NCBI GenBank assembly: GCA_965221215.1
Contig: OZ244872.1
Span: 868,001-932,000, forward strand
Origin: Aldehydirespirator sp965221215
GTDB taxonomy: Bacteria; Actinomycetota; Acidimicrobiia; Acidimicrobiales; Aldehydirespiratoraceae
Direction: 5' to 3'
DNA: 64,000 nt
Each line of letters begins with the position of its first letter. Position 1 is the first letter of the stretch. The notes beneath the pieces were generated by a model, which worked only from the letters and a program-made list of their open reading frames with translations, had not been told where the DNA came from and did not search any database. Position numbers and translations under genes: made by a program. Positions 1 through 7,871 of the stretch are shown one piece after another.

Positions 1-288
1 ACGGCGCTGGCCGCCTCCGACGCCAACTGGGGCCGGATCGTGGCCGCGGTGGGCAAGGCCGGCCAGCGGGCTGATCGGGACCGGCTCAGCATCTGGATCG
101 GCGACGAGCAGTGCGCCGGCCACGGCGTGCCTCACCCCGGCTATAGCGAGGAGCGGGCGACCGAGCACCTGCTGCGAGACGAGATCAAGCTTCGGATCGA
201 TGTCGGCGTCGGACACGGCGAAGGCACGATCTGGACCTGCGACCTGACTCACGGCTACATCGACATCAACGCGGGGTACCGGACATGA
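1..288 (+). CDS. argJ: ArgJ, glutamate N-acetyltransferase (C-terminal part)
   Basis: C-terminal 95 residues of the bifunctional ornithine acetyltransferase/N-acetylglutamate synthase; the reading frame is already open at base 1, so the gene starts outside the window. Visible family features are the ASDANWGRI segment, the IGD strand and the closing WTCDLTHGYIDINAGYRT motif at the usual end of ArgJ. It recycles the acetyl group from N-acetylornithine to glutamate in cytosolic arginine synthesis. The stop codon overlaps a small ORF (285-362) rather than argB directly, and argB follows in the standard actinobacterial arg order. Identification is secure; only the length is incomplete. Confidence 0.95.
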   Translation, partial: TALAASDANWGRIVAAVGKAGQRADRDRLSIWIGDEQCAGHGVPHPGYSEERATEHLLRDEIKLRIDVGVGHGEGTIWTCDLTHGYIDINAGYRT

Positions 289-362
289 GCACCGCGCCCC
301 GGCCTTCTCAACCGGCCATGTCGGCTGGCAGACTCGGCCTTGCCCTGGGGTACCGGACATGA
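285..362 (+). other. Mini-ORF 1 at duplicated argJ/argB junction
   Basis: A 25-codon ORF beginning at an ATG that overlaps the argJ stop (ATGA) and ending in a TGA that overlaps the argB start (ATGA). The 17-bp string across the junction (273-289) recurs exactly at 347-363, 74 bp later, so the mini-ORF begins ATGAG like argB and ends GYRT like ArgJ. The middle (starting MSTAPRPSQ) resembles no family I know. It may couple translation of argB to argJ, or be a relic of a tandem duplication kept in frame. Whether it is translated cannot be seen here. Confidence 0.55.
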
Positions 363-1327
363 GAACAGGCACGCCCAATCCCCCCGACGGGAGCGACGCC
401 TCGCACGGCTTCGAGCCGGAGCGGCGGGCTCGGGCCCTGGTCGAGGCGCTGCCCTACATCCGGCGGTTCCGGGGCGCGGTGGTGGTCGTCAAGTACGGCG
501 GCCACGCCATGACCGACCCCGATCTGGCTGCCTCGTTCGCCCGAGACATAGTGCTGGTGCGCTCGGTGGGGCTGCATCCGGTGGTGGTCCACGGCGGCGG
601 CCCCCAGATCGGCGAGCACCTGCGGAGGCTGGGCAAGCAGAGCGAGTTCCGCGACGGACTGCGGGTCACCGACGCGGAGACCCTCGAAGTGGCCCGGATG
701 GTGCTGGTGGGCAAGGTCGGGCGCGACATCGTCAGCGCCATCAACGCCGGCGGGGGAGCGGCTCTGGGGCTCTCCGGTGAGGACGGTCGCCTCGTCACCG
801 CCGTGCCCCGCGACCCGGCTCTTGGGTTCGTCGGCGACATCGCCGAGGTCACCCCCAGCGTCATCGAGCGGCTGGTGGCCGAGGACATCATCCCGGTGGT
901 CTCCTCGATCGGCGCCGACGCCGACGGCCAGGCCTACAACATCAACGCCGACACCATGGCCGCCGCGCTCGCCGGCGCGCTCGGCGCGGCCAAGGTCGTG
1001 TACTTGACCGACGTGGCCGGCCTGCTCGCTGATCCCGCCGACGCCTCTTCGCTGGTCCAGCGGGCCACGGTCGCCGAGGTGGACGCCATGATCTCCTCGG
1101 GCGCGGTGCAGGGCGGAATGATCCCCAAGGCCAGGGCCTGCGTCGACGCGGTGCTCGCAGGCGCGGGCTCGGCCCACATGCTCGACGGCCGGATCCGCCA
1201 CGTAGTGCTGCTCGAGTTGTTCACCGACGCCGGCATAGGCACGATGATCACCGCCGGCAGCGAATCAGCCGACGACGAATCAGCCGACGACGGATCAGCC
1301 GAGAAGGCGGGGGGAGGGGAGGGCTGA
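359..1327 (+). CDS. argB: N-acetylglutamate kinase ArgB
   Basis: Phosphorylates N-acetylglutamate, the second step of arginine synthesis (cytosol). 322 aa, slightly longer than the usual ~290-300. Amino-acid-kinase fold markers: VVVKYGGHAM near residue 45, VHGGGPQI near 80, the GLRVTD segment near 100 and the NINADTMAAALAG substrate/ATP region near 200. The last ~25 residues are an added acidic tail made by a 15-bp tandem repeat (SADDE, SADDG, SAE) followed by Gly/Glu, unlikely to be catalytic. The start is the ATG at the second copy of the duplicated junction. It is followed by a second mini-ORF before argD. Confidence 0.96.
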   Translation: MRTGTPNPPDGSDASHGFEPERRARALVEALPYIRRFRGAVVVVKYGGHAMTDPDLAASFARDIVLVRSVGLHPVVVHGGGPQIGEHLRRLGKQSEFRDGLRVTDAETLEVARMVLVGKVGRDIVSAINAGGGAALGLSGEDGRLVTAVPRDPALGFVGDIAEVTPSVIERLVAEDIIPVVSSIGADADGQAYNINADTMAAALAGALGAAKVVYLTDVAGLLADPADASSLVQRATVAEVDAMISSGAVQGGMIPKARACVDAVLAGAGSAHMLDGRIRHVVLLELFTDAGIGTMITAGSESADDESADDGSAEKAGGGEG

Positions 1328-1329
1328 CC

Positions 1330-1398
1330 GTGACCAGAACCGCGGCGACTGGATCAACACTCGCCACTACCGCCGGCCGGCAAGTCGGGGAGGGCTGA
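1330..1398 (+). other. Mini-ORF 2 at duplicated argB/argD junction
   Basis: A 22-codon ORF starting GTG two bases after the argB stop and ending TGA two bases before the argD GTG. A 23-bp string covering the end of argB, the stop and the next start (1316-1338) recurs at 1387-1409, 71 bp later. The mini-ORF therefore starts like argD (TR after the initiator) and ends GEG like ArgB, with the same TGA-CC-GTG spacing on both sides and a GGGGAGGG ribosome-binding sequence in front of both starts. No known family. Coding status is unproven. Confidence 0.55.
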
Positions 1399-1400
1399 CC

Positions 1401-2585
1401 GTGACCAGAGCCACGCTGATGAACAACTACGGCACCCCGCCGGTGACCTTCGTGCGCGGCGACGGCGCCGAGCTGTGGGACGACCGAGGCAGCCGCTATC
1501 TCGACTTCCTGTGCGGGCTGGCGGTGACCGGGCTGGGCCACGCCCACCCGGCCGTCACCGAGGCGGTCGCCGCCCAGGCGGCCACGCTGATACATACTTC
1601 CAACCTCTTCGCCAACCAGCCGACGGCCGAGGTGGTGGAGACGCTCGACCGGCTGATCCGGTCCGGTCCCGGCGGCGACACCGAGCCGGGAAGGGTCCTG
1701 TTCCAGAACTCGGGCGCCGAGGCGGTCGAGGCCGCCCTCAAACTGGCCCGCAAGCACCAGGGCCGGGGCCGGCACCGGGTGGTGAGCGCCTACGGGTCGT
1801 TCCACGGCCGCACGCTGGCTGCGCTGGCGGCCACCGGTCAGCCCTCTAAACACGAGCCCTTCGCGCCCATGCCGGAGGGCTTCCGCCATGTGCCCTTCGA
1901 CGACGTCGATGCGCTCGAGGCCGCGCTCGACCCCTCCGTGGGCGCGGTGCTGCTCGAGTCGGTGCAGGGCGAGGGCGGGGTGGTGCCCGCCGGCGACGAG
2001 TATCTGCGGGCGGTGCGGCGGGTGTGCGACGAGCGCGGCATCCTGCTGGTGATGGACGAGATCCAGACCGGTCTGGCCCGCACCGGACGATGGTTCGGCT
2101 ATCAGCACGCCGGGGTGCAGCCCGACATCGTGGCGGTAGCCAAAGCGCTCGGCAACGGTGTGCCCACCGGAGCGGTCTGGGCCCGGTCCGAGCCGGCCGC
2201 CGCCTTCGGTCCCGGCGATCACGGCTCCACCTTCGCGGGCCAGCCGCTGGCGCTGGCCGCGGCCCGGGCCGTGCTCGCCGAACTGCAGGCCATGGACGCT
2301 CCCGCGGCGGCCCGGCGCCTCGGCGACGCCCTGCGGGATCAACTCAGTGCGATCGACGGTGTGGACAGCGTGCGGGGCCGAGGGCTGCTGCTAGCCGTGG
2401 AACTGTCCGATCGCGTCACCGCTCAGCGCAGCGCCAAGGACATCTCCGCAGCCTGCCTGGAACAGGGGCTGGTGGTGAACGGCGTGACCCCCACGGCGCT
2501 GCGGCTAGCCCCGCCGTTCGTGCTCTCCGACGAGCAGCTCGCCGAGGGCTGCGCCATCCTCGCCTCGGTCCTTGAAAATAGCTAA
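1401..2585 (+). CDS. argD: Acetylornithine aminotransferase ArgD
   Basis: PLP-dependent class III aminotransferase converting N-acetylglutamate semialdehyde to N-acetylornithine; the paralogous use in lysine synthesis (succinyl-DAP) is possible. 394 aa, normal length. Visible: NSGAEAVEAALKLARK near residue 97, VMDEIQTGLARTG near 215 and the PLP-lysine region VAVAKALGNGVPTGA near 245. The GTG start is chosen because it follows GGGGAGGG at good spacing and gives the family N-terminus (MNNYGTPPVTFVRGDG). It lies between argB and argF in one transcription unit; the argF start follows nine bases after its TAA. Confidence 0.96.
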   Translation: MTRATLMNNYGTPPVTFVRGDGAELWDDRGSRYLDFLCGLAVTGLGHAHPAVTEAVAAQAATLIHTSNLFANQPTAEVVETLDRLIRSGPGGDTEPGRVLFQNSGAEAVEAALKLARKHQGRGRHRVVSAYGSFHGRTLAALAATGQPSKHEPFAPMPEGFRHVPFDDVDALEAALDPSVGAVLLESVQGEGGVVPAGDEYLRAVRRVCDERGILLVMDEIQTGLARTGRWFGYQHAGVQPDIVAVAKALGNGVPTGAVWARSEPAAAFGPGDHGSTFAGQPLALAAARAVLAELQAMDAPAAARRLGDALRDQLSAIDGVDSVRGRGLLLAVELSDRVTAQRSAKDISAACLEQGLVVNGVTPTALRLAPPFVLSDEQLAEGCAILASVLENS

Positions 2586-2594
2586 GGAGTTCAG

Positions 2595-3491
2595 ATGCGT
2601 CACTTCCTAGACGTCGACGACTTGACGCCGAGCGAGCTCGCCCGGATCCTCAACCTGGCGAGCGACCCCGAGCCGCCCCAGGTGCTGGCCGGCCTGGGCG
2701 CGGCGCTGCTGTTCGAGAAGCCCTCGGCCCGCACCCGCAGCGCCACCGAGATGGCGGTGGTGCGCCTCGGCGGCCACCCGGTGTACATCGGCGCGGCCGA
2801 GGTCGGCCTCGACCAGCGCGAGAGCGTCGAGGACGTGACCCGCACCATGGGCTGCTACAGCGCAGTGATCGGAGCCAGGGTGTTCGCCCACAGCACGGTG
2901 GAGCGGATGGCGGCGGTGAGCGGGGTTCCGGTCGTCAACCTGCTCAGCGACCACGCCCACCCCACCCAGGCGGTGGCCGACCTGCTGACCATGCGAGACG
3001 AGATGGGCCATCTGGAGGGTCTGAAGCTGGCCTACGTCGGCGACGCCAACAACGTGGCCCGCTCGCTGGCCTACGCGGCCGGGCTGTCGGGCGTCGCCCT
3101 GCGCATCGCCAGCCCGTCGGGCTACGAGTTCAGCGAGTCGGACTTGAGGCCGATGCGCCAATGCGGCTGCGAGCCGGTCCAGGTCGACAAGCCGGTCGAG
3201 GCGGTGCGTGGCGCCGATGTCGTCTACACCGACGTGTGGGCCTCAATGGGTCAGGAGGAGGAGGCAGCCCAGCGCCGCCAGGACTTCACCGGGTTCACCG
3301 TGAACCGGAGGCTGATGACCCAGGCTGCGCCGGGCGCGGTGTTCCTGCACTGCCTGCCCGCCCACCGGGGCGAGGAGGTCGACGCCAAGGTGATCGACGG
3401 TCCCCAGAGCCGGGTGTGGCCGCAGGCCGCCAACCGGATGCACGCGGCCCGGGGCCTGCTGCTGTGGCTGATGGAACAGGCCGAGGCATGA
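2595..3491 (+). CDS. argF: Ornithine carbamoyltransferase ArgF
   Basis: Makes citrulline from ornithine and carbamoyl phosphate. 298 aa, typical. Carbamoyl-phosphate loop SARTRS near residue 45 (canonical STRTR, with Ala for Thr), HPTQAVADLL near residue 123, and the ornithine-side HCLPAHRGEEV near 253 are all present. An AAGGAG ribosome-binding site lies just upstream of the ATG. The TGA stop overlaps the argR ATG (ATGA), so the repressor is probably translated in step with it. No sign of damage. Confidence 0.96.
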   Translation: MRHFLDVDDLTPSELARILNLASDPEPPQVLAGLGAALLFEKPSARTRSATEMAVVRLGGHPVYIGAAEVGLDQRESVEDVTRTMGCYSAVIGARVFAHSTVERMAAVSGVPVVNLLSDHAHPTQAVADLLTMRDEMGHLEGLKLAYVGDANNVARSLAYAAGLSGVALRIASPSGYEFSESDLRPMRQCGCEPVQVDKPVEAVRGADVVYTDVWASMGQEEEAAQRRQDFTGFTVNRRLMTQAAPGAVFLHCLPAHRGEEVDAKVIDGPQSRVWPQAANRMHAARGLLLWLMEQAEA

Positions 3492-3955
3492 GCAAGACCA
3501 GCCGCCGCCATCTCATCTGTCGGCTGCTCGGCGAGCACGCGGTGGCCAGCCAGCAGCAGCTCGTCGACCTGCTGGCAGCGGCGGGCGTGTCCGCCACCCG
3601 GGCCACGGTGTCGCGCGATCTCGACGGGCTGGGCGCGGTCAAGGTCCGGGTTGCGGGCGGGGGAACGGTGTACGCCATTCCCGAGCATCCCGTCGATCAG
3701 ATCGCTCCCGAGGACCATCTGCGCAGGGTGATGGGCGACTGGGTGGCCGACATCGGCGCCTCGGGCAACCTGGCGGTGGTGCGGACCCCGCCCGGCTCGG
3801 CCCATGTGGTGGCCTCCGCCCTCGACCGGGCCGGTCTGGCCGAGGTGCTCGGGACGGTGGCCGGCGATGACTCGCTGATCGTGGTGGCCGCCGACGGCAC
3901 GCCGGGCTCGCAGCTGGCCGACCGCCTGCGGGACCTGGCCGGCCTCGACAAGTAA
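3488..3955 (+). CDS. argR: Arginine repressor ArgR
   Basis: 155-aa ArgR/AhrC-type regulator. Residues 1-70 form the winged helix-turn-helix (LVDLLAAAGVSATRATVSRDLDGLGAVKV); residues 80-155 form the hexamerisation and arginine-binding domain, with GTVAGDDSLIVVA near the binding site. It starts at the ATG overlapping the argF stop, even though the reading frame is open further upstream. In other actinobacteria ArgR represses the arg operon when arginine is bound; no ARG box could be assigned inside this window because the operon promoter lies upstream of base 1. Separated by 51 bp from argG. Confidence 0.95.
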   Translation: MSKTSRRHLICRLLGEHAVASQQQLVDLLAAAGVSATRATVSRDLDGLGAVKVRVAGGGTVYAIPEHPVDQIAPEDHLRRVMGDWVADIGASGNLAVVRTPPGSAHVVASALDRAGLAEVLGTVAGDDSLIVVAADGTPGSQLADRLRDLAGLDK

Positions 3956-3977
3956 CCCAGAACAAGTTGACCACAGC

Positions 3978-4006
3978 ATGACCACAACATGTCTGCGAGG
4001 CATTCG

Positions 4007-4010
<4 letters not shown>
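3978..4010 (+). other. Short leader ORF overlapping argG start
   Basis: Ten-codon ORF (MTTTCLRGIR) whose TGA overlaps the argG ATG at 4007 as ATGA. It begins 22 bases after the argR stop. Its first bases (ATGACCACA) resemble those of argG (ATGAGCACA), 29 bp downstream, so it may be a shorter version of the junction duplications seen at 285, 1330, 21773 and 31075. It could serve translational coupling in the argR-argG gap. With only ten codons chance cannot be excluded. Confidence 0.35.
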
Positions 4011-5284
<1,274 letters not shown>

Positions 5285-5286
5285 CC

Positions 5287-6672
5287 ATGGACGACTCCGC
5301 GACGCTGTGGCATGGCCGCTTCGACGGCGATCCCGCCGACGCGCTGCGGGCTGTCGGTGACAGCTTCGGATTCGATCGCCGGATGTTCCGCGAGGACATC
5401 GCGGGGTCGCGCGCCCACGCCACGATGCTGGCCTCGGTCGGGTTGATCACCGAAGACGAGCGCGACGCCATCTGCGATGCCCTCGATGTCGTCGAGTCGG
5501 AGATGGCCGAGGGACGCTTCGTTGTCGCGCCCGGCGACGAGGACATCCACACCGCGGTGGAGCGGCGGGTCACCGAACTGGCCCCGGCCGGAGCCAAGCT
5601 CCACACCGGCCGCAGCCGCAACGACCAGGTGGCCGCCGATCTGCGGCTCTGGACCCGGGCCGCGCTCGACGATGTCGCTCAAGGCGTGCTCGGGCTGCAG
5701 CGGACGCTGCTGCACCGGGCCGCCGACGCAGGCGATGCGCTGCTGCCCGGTTACACCCACCTCCAGCAGGCCCAGCCGGTGCTGCTGGCCCACCATCTGC
5801 TGGCCCACGGCTGGGCGCTGGCCCGCGACATCGAGCGGCTGGCCGAGGCCCGCCGCCGGGCCGACGTGTCGCCGCTGGGCGCGGGCGCGCTGGCCGGGTC
5901 GTCGCTGCCGCTGGATCCGGCCCAGACCGCGGCCGACCTCGGATTCGCGGCCGTGTTCGACAACAGCCTCGACGCGGTCGCCGACCGCGACTTCGTCGCC
6001 GACGCCCTCTACGCGCTGGCGGTGCTGGGGGTGCATCTGAGCCGGATGGGCGAGGAGCTGGTGATCTGGTCGTCGTCTGAGTTCGGCTTCGTCGAGCTCG
6101 ACGACGCCTACGCCACCGGCTCGTCGATGATGCCCCAGAAGAAGAACCCCGATGTGGCTGAGCTGGCTCGGGCCAAGGCCGGACGTCTCATCGGGCACCT
6201 GACCGGGCTGCTGGCGACACTCAAGGGTTTGCCGCTGGCCTACGCCAAGGATCTCCAGGAGGACAAGGAGCCCCTGTTCGACGCGGTCGACACCGTCCGG
6301 CTGACGCTGGCCGCGCTCGACGGCCTGCTGTCCACCGCCCGCTTCGACACCGACTGCATGGCCGAGGCCGCCTCGTCGCCCTATGCCGCGGCCACCGACT
6401 TGGCCGAATGGCTGGTAGCACGGGGCACGCCCTTCCGGGAGGCCCACGCTGCGGTGGCCGGCCTGGTTCGGCGCTCGCTGGCGGGCGAGGGATCGCTGGC
6501 CGACCTGGTAGCCGCCGCCGACGGGTTCGGCCCAGAAGCCGCGGAACTGCTCGAGCCGGGCGCCTCGGTGACCCGTCGCGCAACCCACGGAGCAGGCGGC
6601 CCCGAGGCGGTAGCCGCCCAGATGGAGCGATTCCAGCAGCGCATCGAGTCCGACGCGGCCGATCTGGGGTGA
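5287..6672 (+). CDS. argH: Argininosuccinate lyase ArgH
   Basis: Cleaves argininosuccinate to arginine and fumarate, the last step of the pathway. 461 aa, usual length. N-terminal LWHGRF, HTGRSRNDQVAADLRLW near residue 110, and the fumarase/lyase signature GSSMMPQKKNPDVAELAR near residue 280, which holds the mobile catalytic loop. The ATG at 5287 is used; the open frame runs further upstream inside argG but that part is out-of-frame noise. The TGA overlaps the GTG of the following glycosylase gene (GTGA). Confidence 0.96.
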   Translation: MDDSATLWHGRFDGDPADALRAVGDSFGFDRRMFREDIAGSRAHATMLASVGLITEDERDAICDALDVVESEMAEGRFVVAPGDEDIHTAVERRVTELAPAGAKLHTGRSRNDQVAADLRLWTRAALDDVAQGVLGLQRTLLHRAADAGDALLPGYTHLQQAQPVLLAHHLLAHGWALARDIERLAEARRRADVSPLGAGALAGSSLPLDPAQTAADLGFAAVFDNSLDAVADRDFVADALYALAVLGVHLSRMGEELVIWSSSEFGFVELDDAYATGSSMMPQKKNPDVAELARAKAGRLIGHLTGLLATLKGLPLAYAKDLQEDKEPLFDAVDTVRLTLAALDGLLSTARFDTDCMAEAASSPYAAATDLAEWLVARGTPFREAHAAVAGLVRRSLAGEGSLADLVAAADGFGPEAAELLEPGASVTRRATHGAGGPEAVAAQMERFQQRIESDAADLG

Positions 6673-7310
6673 ACGCCAAGCACCACGGAAGGCACTCCCA
6701 CGACCGCGATGCCTGCGTGGCGGGCCGCGCCAAGCGTCTCGGCCGGGATTTCTACGCCCGCGACGCGCTCGAGGTTGCGCCCGACCTGCTCAACAAGGTG
6801 CTGGTCGCTCCCGACGGCCGGGCCGGGCGGATCGTGGAGGCCGAGGCCTACCGGGGCGCCGACGACCCCGGCAGCCACGGATTCCGGGGCAGGACCAACC
6901 GCAACGCCACCATGTTCGGCCCGCCGGGCCGGCTCTACGTGTACTTCACCTACGGCATGCACTGGTGCGCCAACGTGGTGGCCGAGACCGACGGCGTGGC
7001 TGCGGCGGTGCTGCTGCGGGCATTGACGCCGCTGCGAGGCATTGGTGCCATGTACGCAGCCCGCGGCCCGGCCGCTCGCCGCCACCGCGACCTGTGTAGC
7101 GGCCCGGCCAAGCTAACCCAGGCCCTCGGCATAGACGGCGACCTTGACGGCGCCGATCTACCAACCGCCGACCGGAGAGTCACCATCGTCGACGACGGCC
7201 AGCCGCCCCCGCAAGGCCCCGCCGTCACCACCAGGATCGGTCTCAGCAACGGCACCGACCTGCCCTGGCGATTCCACATCGAAGGCGCCGCCGACCTCTC
7301 CCGTCGCTAG
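6669..7310 (+). CDS. 3-methyladenine DNA glycosylase (AAG/MPG family)
   Basis: 213-aa alkyladenine DNA glycosylase of the AAG fold, which excises alkylated purines in base-excision repair. Family features: the GRDFYARDALEVAPDLLNKVL opening, IVEAEAYRGADDPGSHG with the catalytic glutamate, the TNRNATMFGPPGRLYVYFTYGMHWCANVV core, and the LCSGPAKLTQALGI segment. GTG start chosen because it overlaps the argH stop. The argH-MPG neighbourhood is common in actinobacteria. The stop lies six bases from the stop of a convergent gene, so any terminator must sit within coding sequence. Confidence 0.9.
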   Translation: MNAKHHGRHSHDRDACVAGRAKRLGRDFYARDALEVAPDLLNKVLVAPDGRAGRIVEAEAYRGADDPGSHGFRGRTNRNATMFGPPGRLYVYFTYGMHWCANVVAETDGVAAAVLLRALTPLRGIGAMYAARGPAARRHRDLCSGPAKLTQALGIDGDLDGADLPTADRRVTIVDDGQPPPQGPAVTTRIGLSNGTDLPWRFHIEGAADLSRR

Positions 7311-7316
7311 CCGAAG

Positions 7317-7871
7317 TTACACGTCGCCGGGGACTTGGCAGTTGTCCATGTTGTTGAGGCGGGAGAAGCCGTCCATCCGCTCGGTGTAGGTGCTGCCCTC
7401 GGTCATGTCCACCAGCAGGAAGCGCAGCTCCCGGTCATCGGTGTCGTCATCCGCGGTGCGCAGCCTGGTGGCGTGGCTGCGGCGGTCGGCCAGGTACACG
7501 TCCCAGTCGGCCAGCCAGTCGCTCAGCAGGGCCGCGTCCGTCGGCCCGTCCTCGGCAACCGGCGCCGCCAGCGAGGTCTCGATCCGCCGCCGCAGATCGG
7601 CCACCAGTATCTCGACCTCGTCGGTGGCGGTGTCCACCTGGTCGGCCCGCTCGGCCCGTGAAGCGGCCTGGCGGGCGGTGGGCACCGCCGCGATGGCGGT
7701 CTGGGCCGCCTCGCAGCGCTGGTCGGCCCACTGGACGAAGTCGCGGTCGTCGAGTCGGGCCGGGTTCTCGGTGCGAGCCCACGGCGAGAACGCCCAGGCC
7801 CAGAACACGAAGCTGCCGACTATGAACAGCCCGGCCAGCCACCGGCCTAGCCGCCGCCACCGGTCCCTCAT
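7317..7871 (-). CDS. Single-pass membrane protein, unknown function
   Basis: 184 aa. A basic N-terminus (MRDRWRRLGRW) is followed by one strong hydrophobic segment (about residues 11-30, LAGLFIVGSFVFWAWAF), then a polar, mostly helical domain of ~150 residues outside or at the membrane, with two cysteines (one in the RCEAAQT segment, one near the C-terminus). I do not recognise the domain. The ATG overlaps the TGA of the upstream PBP gene (ATGA), so it is likely co-translated with the peptidoglycan synthase and may act at the envelope; that is inference from position only. Confidence 0.75.
   Translation of the reverse strand: MRDRWRRLGRWLAGLFIVGSFVFWAWAFSPWARTENPARLDDRDFVQWADQRCEAAQTAIAAVPTARQAASRAERADQVDTATDEVEILVADLRRRIETSLAAPVAEDGPTDAALLSDWLADWDVYLADRRSHATRLRTADDDTDDRELRFLLVDMTEGSTYTERMDGFSRLNNMDNCQVPGDV

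Noticed and set aside
1261..1324. The 15-bp repeats at the end of argB as a sign of frameshift.
   Set aside because: They are in frame and the kinase domain ends before them; simply a tail expansion.
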